Below are positions 11,780 to 24,600 of a stretch of 64,000 nt of DNA, in pieces (the stretch's first letter is position 1; the number at the start of each line of letters is the position of its first letter). The notes beneath the pieces were generated by a model that searched no databases, was not told the origin of the DNA, and saw only the letters and a program-made list of their open reading frames with translations. The translations under genes and the position numbers were made by a program. This stretch comes from Xiphophorus maculatus (taxonomy: Eukaryota; Chordata; Actinopteri; Cyprinodontiformes; Poeciliidae): positions 6,712,024 to 6,776,023 of the forward strand of contig NC_036457.1 of NCBI RefSeq assembly GCF_002775205.1, given 5' to 3'.

Positions 11780-14700
11780 TCATTTCTAATTAAATAAATC
11801 AAAGCAGTCAAAAAGAATGGTCAAATATTCAGCCAGCACTAAGCTAGAAACTTCAAACTTCTTTGTCAAATTTTTTGTCTTTTAATATCAATGTTGTGTT
11901 CATTATCAATCCACCAATTCCTCAGAACATAAAAGATAATGTATCTGTAGAAATATATGGAACAATTAAATAATTCCTTTCAAACCTGGGTCTTATTCAT
12001 TTGCATAAAGACCTAAAGACTATTCAGTACCCCAGCTGAATAGTTGGAGTGCTAAAAGTATTGAGCAGAAAAAAGTAAACCCTCTAAAGCAATTCACAGC
12101 CTGTTGTAAAACTGGTCAGGTTTGGAGAATCACTAGAAAGATCAAGGCATGTGAGTTATGAAACAGTCCCATCTAGTGGCGCTATCCTGTTTTATTTTTT
12201 TAAAACCCTTCCCAAACAGAGATTTCAATTTCTTAAGATCCTCATCTATGAACTGTAAACTCCATCTCTAACAAAACAAAACAAAAAAAAGAAATTCAGG
12301 AACAGTCGAATGCAATTTGTGGTTTATATTCCTTAAAACTATCTGCTTCACATAGTTGTTAACATTCTTCTCCAACCTTGAGAAAATGATGACTAAGATG
12401 TGATCAAGAGCAGCTTCTGCGTGTGGCTGATGAAGCCGATTAAAATCTTAGCGATTCTTTACGTTGTGCACATCAAATAAGAAATGACGTTCCACTATCT
12501 ATTCTCCCTTCAGCAAAAGCTTTCCTGCTGACAGAGACTGTAAAGACACAGTGGGACACTACACATGATTAACTCCCAGATAATCTCTGTGGGTAGGTGG
12601 GCTGAATCTCCCCTGTCAGCTCATTTGTAAAACAAAAAAGGACATTTACACAACATGATTATCACACATGACTATTAGTCCAAGTCCAACAAATGCTGTT
12701 AGACCTGACATCCAAGTGTAAGGAGGACATTTTAATACTGAACAGCAAAAACAATGACATTTAGATACATGCAAAATCAACATGATGATTAAACAGAAGA
12801 AAAAAAAGACAGCTACTACCTTAGTAAAACAAGTCAAATCTGATCTTTTTTTGATTATTGGATAGTCAATGATCAATGTAATCTTTCAAAGTGCTCTCGA
12901 CCAACATTTCTTCAGTCTTTCTGAAGGTCCTTGAAAGCCTTTTCTGTCTAGATCTTGTATCTTACTGTGGCTCCATCATTGCAATATCAGTGCAATATGT
13001 ACAATGTCAATTGCAAAATGTATTTGCCCAGTTACACGAATCGTAACCTGGGATACAATTTTCTGTTTGTAGAGTCAGCTAAATAAAGGAGGCTAATTAT
13101 ATATGAGTGACACAACTTCATTTACTGATTTAATTTTCATAAGTGATTTTTAGTCAGACTTAAGTGGTTTAATGAACAAGAGTATATTTAGAAAGAATAG
13201 AAAGACATTGCATTTAAATTGCTATGAATGTCTTAAAAATTGCTACATTTTTTCAGAAAACTTGAAAAACTAATAATAACACTTCATGGCCCAAGAAATC
13301 ATCTAAGAATAATCAAATGATTAGAATTTAAACATAGCAAATCTTTTTTTCGAACCAGTAAACATATCCTGGTCCAACCACAACTCTTCACAGTTGTTAC
13401 CGTGAAAAAAGAAGACTCAAAATTTGGCTATTTTCAACATCATTGATGTATTTTTAGTTAGAGCATGCAGAATATGTTGAAGAAATTAGTAATGAAGGGC
13501 ATTTCTAATTTGTGTAAATTCAATAAAAGCATCCAGACCATGGATTCAGACTGCTTTAACATATAGTTGGATTTTGGCTGGTTATTTCATTTCTACACCA
13601 TCTACTATTTTTCAGTTTTGGCTCTTACATACACAATTTAAAAATGTTAGCAACTTTTTGGAAATCTCAGACTTATCCTAGATTGTTTTAGAATAAGCAG
13701 AAAGACTACAATTTTAGTGAAGCTAATCTTAATATTTGTTTCAATCGCTGACATAAAATGTGAACTCCATGATAACTATGTCTTTTAAAAGCAGCAATAC
13801 CTTGTTTTACAGCAACTGCTTTCTGACACCGAAAGTGTGAGGTTGCCTCGGCTTCTATACATAAATGATAAATTACCGTTCAGAGCAGGAAGACTAGAAA
13901 GAAATACGCTGAACACTGATTAATTGTATTTTCTTAAAGAGAAATGAGAAATGAACACAGGCAGGTCAGAGCTTTGCAAAAAATAAGACTGAAAATCTGC
14001 CACAAGTCTTGGATCATTACATCTCTAATTAAAAGAACTTGGCTCCACGAGGAAAACATAGAGAAATGTTACTGAGATTACTATGACTGTGCCTTCATTC
14101 CTTACCGCGTCCTTCATTTGTGTGCCATGTAGAGGAAACATAATTTCAAGGCGAATTAATAAATTAGATCCATATTTGGTGATTTCATCTTGGCCTTTGG
14201 CTTCAAAAGCATCAAGGGGGCAGTGACTCTATCTGAGCTCAGTGTTTCCATGAAGCAACATTTGATCAACATCAATACCCCAAAAAATGCCAGGAGAAAG
14301 CCAGCAGCCCCCTGTAGTTGTTTTTTACTCCGATGTTTCTCTGAGCTCTGACCTCTGCTGAGAGAAGGAGTCATGCAGAGTGTAACTAATTAATGACTAG
14401 CAACATTTTTCTGCTTTACACACCACAACTTCACCACCATCTCACATTTGCTAACTTTCTTTAATCACTGTGAGAGTCTTAGAATGAAGCTGGCTTTGGT
14501 GGAGTGTAACAGAGAAGTTAAAATGGAAACAAGCAATAATTTATCATCACTATAAGCATCTTGCTTTTGATTTGTGATGTATTTTGAGATTAAAGTGTGT
14601 GCTGAACAATTTCACAGCAAGTTAGCAGAACTAGAAAGAAAATGTGTGTAGCAGCTGCACAAAATACGCAGATTTGGTGAATTAGTATACTGATTTATAT

Positions 14701-14860
14701 AAAGGTTAAAGTTTACATGTATTACTTCAACAAAACTTGAGGCTGTGCACTGTAAATATAGCCAAAATATTTTTTTTTTCTCATTTGACCAAACCTCCTT
14801 CTGCCAAATGTTTACTTGTGTCCCTTTGAAAGCTTATGGTCCAGGGTTGGGAATTATGAG
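11780..14860. other. Non-coding AT-rich DNA; no gene recognised
   Basis: No exon supported. A minus-strand frame at 14,156-14,374 contains a hydrophobic run and begins near a possible acceptor (CAG/AGGTCAGAGC), but none of its frames continues plausibly from the unknown exon pair at 16.2-16.5 kb. Confidence 0.5.
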
Positions 14861-14864
14861 CTAC

Positions 14865-15105
14865 ACGGACAGAATCAAATACAAATGCACACCACGCTTT
14901 TCAGATTTTTATTTAATGACTATTAAAAAAGAAAGAAAAATGCTAAAAACAAAAAATAATAGATGTACTCTTTCCTGCCCCTTAACAATTATGTGTTATT
15001 CTGGGTTGGTCTTTGTCTTAAAATCAAAATTGCATCCAATGAAGTTTGGTTGTAATGCGTGAAAAGTTAAATGGGTTTGAAAATTTGTTCAAAGGTACAG
15101 CAGAC
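14865..15105 (+). mobile_element. Terminal fragment of a decayed Tc1-like transposon
   Basis: Segments such as GCACACCACGCTTTTCAGAT, TTTTTATTTAATGAC, AACAATTATGTGTTATTCTG, GTTGGTCTTTGTCTTAAAAT and GAAGTTTGGTTGTAATGCGT follow, in order, the known end of a very common fish Tc1-like family (CGCCACACTTTTCAGATTTT ... TGTGTTGGTCTATCACATAA ... GAAGTTTGTGGTTGTAACGT). Fragments of the same terminus recur at 34.4, 51.8 and 62.0 kb. Only a terminus is present. Confidence 0.6.
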
Positions 15106-15656
15106 TCAGTCCAAGGTTGATGCATCTCTCGGGTCATGTGTCATATCTGATTCGATGTTTGTCCCTTCTTGTTGTTTTTGTCCCTGTCCACTTTATTTTT
15201 AGGCAAACACTGCATGATATGTGCAGGCACAGGGCCTGCTGTGAAACTAAATAAAACAGCAGCCAAAACCCAAAGAAAGGCTTTGAAAGACCTCTGAAAA
15301 GGCTGAAGAACTTTTGATGTAAAGCACTGTTAAAAAAGATTACAAGAAAATCTGTCCCCTTGGTGAAAATAGAAAAGAAATTACAGCTTTCCCACAGCTT
15401 CTCCTTCTGACCAGTGTTAATGCCCCCCTAATGTCTCATTCCAGCAAATCAGTGCTACTGGCAAGCCAGTTACAAGATGTAAAAAGATAAACTGTCTATT
15501 AAAGTGAGCATGCCCCCATTAAAGGTGAATGAGTCACCCTTCCCACAGCTTACCTGAGTCCTTCTCAAAGAAAAGACAGCAGTGAGTCTGTAGTAGCCAT
15601 GGTAACACCTGTGACAGATGAAAAGATGGATGACAGATATAGTACAGCTGAGTCAC

Positions 15657-15685
15657 CACACACACACACACACACATATATATAT
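15657..15685. repeat. CA/TA dinucleotide repeat
   Basis: A run of CA units passes directly into TATATATATG. Confidence 0.9.
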
Positions 15686-16153
15686 GCACAGATTTACTGA
15701 ATGGTGGGAAACAACACAATGGGAACATGTGGGCAATAATAAATAGAAGGGACTCGAGAAACATGTGCGCCCCCCCCCCCCTCTCCTTCTCCAAACATTG
15801 ACAACGCTCCCAACACCTCACCCACACATCATCCATGTTCGGGTGCGATTGATTGACAAACGACAAAGTGAAAATCAGTCACTGAGTGACTCATTCTGGC
15901 TCTGCAGAACTTCTGGCTTTTTCTTGAGACGTGAGCTTTTAGTCCGCGGGTGTGCGTGGCTGCTTTGCATCAGATGGTCAATTTAAAAAAAAAAAAAACA
16001 AAAAAAAAAAAAACCTCTACTACGCGTCAGGGCAGAAGCACCTGGATTTGAACCCAATAAGAAGAAGAAAAACAAGCCCCGCGTCACAAGCTCGGTTCGT
16101 GCATAAACCAACACTCCGCCTGTCTTCGTACTTCTGAACCCCTTTTTTCTTAC

Positions 16154-16481
16154 CTTTTTCAGAGCTGACATCCTCCGCCTCAGAGAAGGTCACTTCTTCT
16201 TCTTCAATCGTAAACGGGCGATAAACGAGCGAACGGCGATCATGTCCCCTGGAACGCGTAAAGACATTCATGTTGGTTAGAGAGCTGTGCAGCAGTGCGG
16301 CCGTAGATTCCCATGATGGCAAAAATGATGAAGGCGGTTGGTGTGCGCTTCCCTGTCCGACGCAACTCTCGACGCAACGGCAGACTTCATCCCTTGGAGA
16401 GATGACTTACAAAACACTGATGTTGTTTTGGTCAATAAGAGCTCTGCTGCTGGTCTCTGGGCAACCTGCATCAGACGCCAT
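16154..16481 (-). CDS. 5' end of an unidentified gene: two short coding exons
   Basis: On the minus strand an ATG at 16,481 in an AAAATGGCGTC context opens 23 codons plus two bases (to 16,411), ending at a strong donor GTTTT/GTAAGT. An acceptor GCACAG/CTCTCT then starts a second exon (16,284 to 16,154) of 43 codons in the joined frame, ending at GAAAAAG/GTAAG. The joined start reads MASDAGCPETSSRALIDQNN, and the second exon includes RSLVYRPFTIEEEEVTF, a basic patch followed by an acidic one. CpG dinucleotides are clustered here, as expected at a promoter. An alternative start is the ATG at 16,271 inside exon 2. I do not recognise the protein, and no continuation exon toward base 1 could be identified. 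The intron is only about 126 bp. Confidence 0.45.
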
Positions 16482-17292
16482 TTTTACAAAGTCTGCGCCT
16501 ATACTGGCCAAGTATTGGTCTGCCGTCAACAGATTTAATGTTACACCAAAGTTCTCACCTGAAGCAAGGAAACAATTTGACAGTGACGATTTTTTATTTT
16601 TATTGTTTTTTTTTTTTTTTGATAATAGCGCAATTGACGTAAAAGCAAAAGCACATACACGATATTCAGGATTTAAAGTGAAACTGCTGGATTAAAAAAA
16701 CAACAGTGTTTTCAAGCTGGTGTAAGGTATAAAAAAAATATCTGAAGAAAATAAAAATCAATTCGAGTGTTAATAGAATAGAACAGACTATTTTCAGATT
16801 GTGCTATTTTCTTATTTTAATTTTAATACCTCTTTAGATTGACCTAAATAATTAAGTTGCATCTGAATTGTTCCTTTAAAAACCACATAATGCAAGAATC
16901 ACATATTTATCTTAACATAAGGGAATGCATTAATTTATGTCCAGACTTCATTTTAGACTAATGGCTATTAATTCTTATTTTTATGTCATTTAAATATAAC
17001 TGACTGAAATACTTTACCCTGTATTGCATATGTACCTTTTAAGAAGTAATCATACAAGCTTTGCTGCATATTTTCATAAAATCACTTTCTCAGGTAAATG
17101 GAAGTTCATTTCTGCCACTCTGGGGAAAAGAAACTCACTTCATTATGATACTATCTCATAGTTAATTATGAGGCAGTAATTATTAATTTTTCATCAGAGT
17201 GGTGAAAATAGGCTTCCTTATTCAGGAACACCTTGCTAGTAATGGTTGGACTTGTATTTGGTGCTTTTTTGGATTGACATCTCAGATGTCTC

Positions 17293-17325
17293 AGAACTTA
17301 AATTTTCTTTTTAAATTTAAGTTCT
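17293..17325. repeat. Perfect 13-bp inverted repeat
   Basis: AGAACTTAAATTT (17,293-17,305) and its exact reverse complement (17,313-17,325) are separated by seven mostly T bases. AT-rich, so partly expected by composition. Confidence 0.8.
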
Positions 17326-19259
17326 CCAATTGTACCAAGAAAATATACCACACTCCACATATGCATGAGTGTAGAAAAGCCTCTGTATTATTGAATTGGT
17401 TTCTTCGTTTTAGCTGACCAGAGTGATATTTGTATTTAATAAAATTAATTGTTATTATTATTTTTGACTAAACTCTGTTCTCATTCACTAATGCTATTAA
17501 AAGCAGGAAGTAGGATTTTTTTTAGATATTTCTTTATTCAAATAAAGAGTTCATCTGTTTATTTTGCCAGCTAGCCTTCCCCATATTTCATATTCTTAAC
17601 TATAACATTTCCTGAGTTTAAGATTCATCAAGTTCTGTTTCTCTTAGCTTGTTTCTTAGTTATGTAGAAGAATAAATTTGTATTCTAAGAAGCTTCGTGA
17701 CCATGTTTATGGTAATAGAAAGTGAGTGGGCTTAAAGTGAGAAGACAATGCAGGGAGGTGTTTAGGTCACTGAGGAATCATGCGAATGCAGAGCTTAAAG
17801 CAGCCGAGAGCTGATAACAGTTGCATATCTTTATTCAGAGAAATCATGCTGCATAGATCAGGAGATTTTTACTCAGCGGTTCACATTCTGAATCATCCCT
17901 AATTAGCAGCATTACCACGAAATAAACACCAGGCTTGGGTTACCTCAGGCTGCGCCAGAGTAAGATAGTACCCACAGAGATGGCCAGACTGAGACTTTTA
18001 GCCTCATTAGTGTGGCACAGATACTTTAAGATCTAGTTTTGCTTCTGCATAAGGGTTTATTAAAATATGTTGTCTCAGCTTTGACACACACAAACGTTAA
18101 AATACTTTTTAAAAAAGTAAGAATTGTGCATTTTTGTGATGCCTCACAGTCGAATGTTTGCGATTAAGATTAAGGTCTTCCTTGGACACGTATATCCCAT
18201 CATATGTAAATCAGTCTGTTCCTCTTTTCAGAGCTTTGGCAACCTAAGAAATGGTTTAATAACACATTCAACCAGCACAGTCATGAGAATCTTATTGTAT
18301 ATAAAATTGTGCCATGCTGCTTAAACTGTAGTAATGTTTTGTTGAATTCCTAGAAAAGTGTTTCTAATTTTGGGGACTCCTGTAATTAAAAAATAGAAAC
18401 ACGAGAGGGCGCAACAGCTAACTTAATGTGTAGTGCTCTGTCCGTGGTGCTGAAAAATAAAACTTTGTTGACAAGATCTTATTACTAAGTACAGTAATGC
18501 ATTGAACTAATACAGACAAACGAAAGCCAAAAACAACACACAATAAAAAATAAGAATTCAATAAGATATAGAAGAAAGAGAAAAACTTTAAAATATTCCA
18601 TCATTTTCCTTCTCCATTATTTATTATAGTCATCAGTTTGCTTTCCGTCCATATGTGATTTGCAAATCTTGTTTATACTTTTCTACATGCATTAAAGCCT
18701 ACATCGATTTGAAACCATGTGGTTTACTTTCTTTTTTAAATATAATGAAAATCCACAAGACCAAAACAATCAACAATCAAGTGACAGTGTGAAACAAAAA
18801 AAACAACTCTGCCTTAGTCTCTGCTAAAGTCGAGTTTGATATTTTCATCCATCTATGTAACTTATCTTATTTTTCTGGTATATAGTTTTTGTATCAAACA
18901 AAATAGATTTTTTTATTTATCATAAGTCATTTTTTCCATTGTGTTTTTCTGATATTGTGCAGTCCTAACTGGCACTGCAAAAACTACAGGTGTGATTCGA
19001 AACTTTCCACAAAAATAAGAAAAACATTTAAAATGAGGTGGTGTGTATTTTTAAAAGTAGATTTTTAAAAAATCCTTAAGAGTCCTTGATGTTGGACTAT
19101 ACATATATAGATTAGATAATTTTTTTCAGTTAATAAATAGGAATAAAAGTCTTTTTTAGGATTTGATTGTTGATCAGGGCTGATCGATGGAAAATGAACC
19201 GTTTCCCAGTCAGTCTCAGGCTGATTGACTGGTCCATCATATGTGCATCTTTAACACAT

Positions 19260-19640
19260 ACAGTCATGAAAAAACAAGAATACCCATTAAAAGACTCTGC
19301 AATTGTATATATTTAGATATTTCACTTGAATTTTAAATCTAGTGAGATCATCAAGTGATATGCACAAAATTAATTCTGAACAAAAATACATTTTAACATT
19401 TTCTGTTAATTGTCCATCTTGAAAGCATAGAAGATGCTAAAAGAAAATGTAATCATGGGACCTACAGCAGCTTCTTACTATATTGATGTTAAAGTGCTTG
19501 GCTGTAAAATCAAAAAGAGACTGCACAAGTTTGACTCTCATGGGACGTATCCAAGGATGACACAGAAATTGTTCTCAAATGAGATTGGTTTCAATTTGTA
19601 GACAAATAGTCTACAAATAACTAGATACAAATATGAGAAT
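19260..19640 (+). mobile_element. Possible decayed Tc1-like transposon
   Basis: AAAGAGACTGCACAAGTTTG followed by ACTCTCATGGGACGTATCCA (about 19,515-19,555) recalls the transposase N-terminal region of some fish Tc1 families, and the upstream ACAGTCATGAAAAAACAAGAAT could be its terminus. The match is by eye only and weak. No open reading frame remains. Confidence 0.3.
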
Positions 19641-20299
19641 AACTTTACAAATATAAGAATATAGTGTTACTCAACCAAAGAGAGTGACACTATATTCTGG
19701 GGGTTTAATATCCTAACTTTTTCCTCATAGAAAAACAAAGTTATGTTTACATTAATGAGTAACACATAGTAAATAAGTTGTAATTTAAGGGCAATTAAAT
19801 CATTTTCTCTTCCAGATAGGCTACATAAATAAAGTGCCAAGACTTGTCACTCTTGTTTTTTTGTTTTTTTTTCCTTTTGTTTGTTTTGTTTTGTTTTCAC
19901 CTGGCTATATATATATATATGATCGGAGACAAAACAGCTATAACAAAAAGAGTCACGGCTGCTTGGCTGCTAAGAAAAAACATCGTCCACTCCTTCCTCA
20001 AATATTCAGTCGTGTTATTTTTAGTTTGTGCCTCGCCTCGCAAGCTGCTCCCCTGTTTAAGGCATTAGTGTCGGAGCTTTCATAGCTGGATAAGCATAGT
20101 TCTGTTGATTAAAGACTACTTTAAGTGTTTGTGGTTTAAAGCTATGTGACAGGATCTGACAGAATCCACCTGCAGGCCGCGTGACAGCAGAACTTGTTCC
20201 CCGCGTGCCACCACACCTGGTTTTCACAGAAAATAATTAGCCTCCATTCAGCAGGTGTGACTGCTTCTTTGGGTCGCTTCCCACGTAGCATTTTTATTA

Positions 20300-20681
20300 T
20301 CGGTCTGCTGTATTTTAGTGGGGGGGCGGGGGGGGTTTAAGCATCGCTTTAAAGTATTGCCATTATCATTCCTGTTTCTGCGGTGAAAAGCTGCTGCGCA
20401 ACCAGTTTCTTTCCTCTGCCCCCTTCCTATTTTGCCGCATTGGACTTAAAGACGAAGCATTGGCGTTGGATAATATCGAAAATTGGATTCAAGTCATAGA
20501 CGGAGACGAGCGTTTCTGTCTTTCTGAGTCACATGTGTTTTCACTGATGGGATTCATTGTCCTTCGGGAATATTCGGGATACGGGACAGAGGAGAAAAGG
20601 CGGAGAGGGTCGCAGAAAAACCGCGCAGGACAGCCTGAGACTAAAGTGGACTGCTTCCAGCTGCCAGACTGAGCCAAGCAG
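20300..20681 (+). promoter_or_regulatory. Promoter and untranslated first exon of the cytospin-like gene
   Basis: GC content and CpG density rise sharply (GGGGGGCGGGGGGGG at about 20,320; many CG steps at 20,440-20,640). The block ends at a good splice donor CCAAGCAG/GTACGA, the exon ending at 20,681. The next coding exon downstream (21,626) has no CpG promoter of its own, so this block most simply supplies its 5' UTR. The transcription start is not determined. Confidence 0.55.
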
Positions 20682-21572
20682 GTACGATGAATGAAACAAA
20701 AAAAAAAAATTTAAATTCTTCATGCTGTGTGCAAACGGTAGCTGCACAGATTCAGCATCTGCAATGCCCTAAACTAAACGACTGACTAAAATACGGCACA
20801 TTTTTGAGATATGTTGACCTTAAACTTTAGTCACCATCAACCAGCTTCAGATTTTGTGTTGATATTTTGAAACATGGTTCCTAACAGTTTGGGGTTGTTT
20901 AGTTATCCCGAGCTGTCGAGCCTAGAATCTCCATTAAAGCTGTCTCTCTCTACCATTGAAAATAAAACTGTTTCGCTTCTTTTTTTTCTTCTTTTTTTTA
21001 TTGAGCTAAATATATCTCATTAAGTCCCCAGAGGGTCACAAGTGTCGTTGTCTTTTCCAGACAGTGGCTGTTTTTATTATGGCTCTCTGCCCAGGGTGAT
21101 GCAACTCGGGAACCAATGTAGGGCTAATAAAAAAAAAAGGGGGGGTGGGGGGGATGATTACATCCTAAATAGGGATTATCCAGCTCTCCAGAGCTACTGC
21201 CCTGCAATTTTTAGCATCGCTGAGGCAACACATTTGAGTCAAATGATTAATGCCTCATCAGAATCCCGTTAAGTTTGGGAAAGGCTGAGAAGGGATGCAT
21301 CTGAAAGTTGCTGGGCAGTAGTTCTTGAAGACTCCTGTCCTAAATTATTGTGCACCATGAGCATTGTAAGAAAGTCTTATCTAAAGCTGAAGTTGGTGAC
21401 TGTTCAATTGAAACACTACTTTAAAATTTTTTTAGGGGTTTCATTTAAAATCAAATATTTGGAGCTTCATTTTTATTTATTTTCTGGAGATGTTTTACTG
21501 TGAGTCATCCTCATTAAAATGTACATTAATTCTTATGTCCAAACTACAGCAAGGCTTCATAAGACACCTGGG

Positions 21573-21586
21573 ACAGTAGAGGGCAG
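21573..21586 (+). promoter_or_regulatory. CTCF-like motif
   Basis: ACAGTAGAGGGCAG matches the vertebrate CTCF core consensus CCASYAGRKGGCRS at 13 of 14 positions. It lies just upstream of the first coding exon of the cytospin-like gene. Motif match only. Confidence 0.4.
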
Positions 21587-21625
21587 TGTTTGATACACTG
21601 AGCCAATACCCAGTCAGGTTGAATG

Positions 21626-24600
21626 ATGGGTAACCACAATGACAAGGACAGCTACAGCCCTACAGATACAGGTATGCATTTTTTTCTTGATAGCAGTATT
21701 TGTGGTTGGACAGCTAGTGATATAACATGCATTAGAAATCTACAAAGGTATTAATCAAAGGGCTCAAACAAGCAAAGTAAATGAAAAGTATTTCTGATGC
21801 ATTTGATGAATAGATTTTATTTTTAATTATGAAAGTTGACTGGTTCTGAACTCTGCAGCATCTCCATAAAAAAAGATTTTGTTAGTTTTTAATCAAGACC
21901 TTCTTGTGAAAGCAGATGTCTGCTTTCTATTTAAGGCCATTGTATTACTCATTGGTCTAATTTTGGGAACTGAGTACAGTGACCCAACCTAGGCTAAAAT
22001 ATTGCACAATATTCAATATGCCATTTGCATGATATGTTTACAAAATTAAGGGAGTAAGAAGAATGATTCTGGGTTCTTGGCAAAACTAGGTTGAGTAACA
22101 TGCCTTTAATTCTGGCTTGGCTTTAAAAATAAGTTGTTTTTATTATTTTTCTCTTTTTTAGGCTGCTTGTGGTTGAGTTAAAACACTAAGTTGCATCATT
22201 TCACATCAACTATTTATAGACTCTTTTTCTCCTCCTTACATTTTTGTTTCATCTGTGTAAGAGTCCTGATTTGAAAATCTTGATTTGCATACAGATCAAA
22301 ACCAGATGTTTTCATTTTGACCTGATTTAGCAGCCCAGCAGGTATCTTAAAATATTAGACTCTATTACACTTGCACTTGCTGCTCTGCTGCATTACCGCT
22401 TTATACATTCAGGATGTATATAAAAAATGAGCAAAGGAACATTTCTAGACATTTAAAAATGCTAAATTGGGGAATTCCACAGCTGTATTCCATCTGCCTT
22501 TTCCACAGATACTTTGTTCTTCATTGCAAAACAGCCTAACTGTCATTTTGTTTAATTAGCACAAAATCGTGCCACTCTACCTTAGAGATCTTGTCTCCAG
22601 TCAAGAATGTTTGATTGGCAGCTCACTGTTACATCCCTCACTTATATCTGTTTAAGGTTCCTCAGGTTGCCTTTCTTCTTAGCTGTCAATATGCAGGGAG
22701 TTTGCTCCAGCTGTAGGAGGGAAATAGCAGTCCTGCAGCTACTGAGCAGACTACAGTATAGCACACTGCTGCCAGGGAAAGATGAGTCTGCAGAATCCTT
22801 CAAGGACAAGGAAGGAAGTTGTGGGGAATAATGAGATCCCTGCAGACTGCCAAAATTTGTACCCTAGAAACCAGATAAGATATGCATCAAACAAACCAAT
22901 TAAGCTTCATCATCATATTAAACAGTTAATGATATAGAAGGATTCATGATCAAAATAACATAGTGAAATCAATAATAGTTATGACAGGGTTTCATTTTTG
23001 TAAACAAGAAGCTTGTGATGGATCTGAATGCTTGCTATTAGCTGTAAGAGTTCCTGCTGAGGATCAGGGAGAATCTTGTATCCTTTTTCTTGCCCCATGG
23101 GACAACATGTTGTTGCTGGCCAAGTTATTGGCAGGAGATGCATTTTGCTGAATCATTCAGCCCAGGACAGTAAACAGGTCGGTGGACAATGCTCTCATCT
23201 GCATCGAGATTAAGGGAGGAGACAAAAGCGTAGCAAATATTTGCAACTTATCAGACATTTTCTGACCTAAGTGTGTTTTACTGTTAATTCTGTCATTAGG
23301 TTCCCCTTTAGACTTCTACCACACACCTCCTACCTCACCCTTTGAGGCAGAGGTGGCTGCCATGGCTTCACCCTCTGCAGCTTCGACTGATAAGATGCAA
23401 ACTTCATCACCAGTCACCAGCGCCACGCCCTCCACCCCCTCCCAAGCTGCAGACTGGAAACAGAAGCTCTCGGCTCCCTCGGAGTGGGCAGTGATCAACG
23501 TGGAGAGCATCAACTCGAGTGATGCAGCAGCCGGACAGGAGACGGACGTTCCGATTGCGCTGCCTTTGCCCCGAGGATTACCTTCAGAGCAGAGCTGGCA
23601 GGAGAGAGACAGCGGGATGGAGCTACAGGCAGCAGCAGAGAGAGCTGGAGAGGAGATGACCCTGGTTTTACTCAGCCTGATAGAGCATTACAGAGCTTCA
23701 CTGGGCCTAACCCCCAACACTGATATTACCACCGGAGCTGTCGGTATGGGGCTGGTTTTTCTGTTTCTTTTCACAATTGATAGTTAAGACTATATTTACT
23801 GAAAACTCAAGCTAGATTAATCTTGAAGATTAAAAATTATTACACTATTGTCATAATGTAATAATTTTGTGATTAACCGAAGAATTTATTAGACTGGTTT
23901 CTTAAAATGAAAAAAATAGCCTAAATGAAAAGTAAAATTTGTTTAATGCAGCACCAAGCAAGTAGGTTTAACAAATGTGTTCAAGATATAAACTGTTAAT
24001 GGGGTAACGACTGCACCAATATGACCTTTACAGTACGGTAGTCAGAAGGGGAACAAAAACATGTTCCTGATGAGGTTTAGAAAAAACCATCAGCAATCAC
24101 CAATTTTCAGATTGCGTACTGTAATTTCATCCTATTCCTCTGGAAAGATGAATTGGAATAATAAAGCCATTTTTTTGGAAGTAACTTGAGATCACCGATT
24201 TAAAAAAAAATGGTTGAAAACATTTTAAGGCAGCATTGGAGAACATCATCTTTCTAATGTCTAAGCCAAAGGAATATTATTAAAGGAAATTTACGAGGGC
24301 ACCAGCAGATTCTAATCCTGCACAATTTGAAAAGTTCCCATAGTCTGATTCTTGGAACATAAAAAAGTCCATTAAAAGGTATTATTCTTTTTTTTTTTTT
24401 TTTTAACTGTCAGTCTGAAATAATCTATATTTTCTTCACAGTTCATTGTGATGATCATGTGAAAACTTTTTAAATTTTATTTAATAGTCATTTCATTATG
24501 TTAGCTGGACAAAAAAAGCAAGTTTTCCATTACGAATAACCATACCTGTATTTGTCAATAAGCCATACCTGTATCTGTTTTGGTTCAACATGTTTCGTTC

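Larger units (their letters stand above)
16490..20290. other. Non-coding AT-rich DNA between the unknown start and the cytospin gene
   Basis: No exon recognised. It contains two inverted repeats (17,293-17,325 and 19,657-19,697), a weak CTCF-like word (18,399-18,412) and a possible Tc1-like relic near 19,260-19,640. It probably contains intergenic regulatory DNA, but nothing specific is visible. Confidence 0.5.

Noticed and set aside
12172-12186. CTCF-like word CCATCTAGTGGCGC
   Set aside because: One base too short relative to the CTCF core when aligned; more likely chance or part of an old repeat.
14156-14374. Minus-strand frame with a hydrophobic segment, considered as a later exon of the 16.2 kb gene
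   Set aside because: From the best acceptor, the frame continuing from the upstream exon meets a stop after about 27 codons, and the hydrophobic frame is out of phase.
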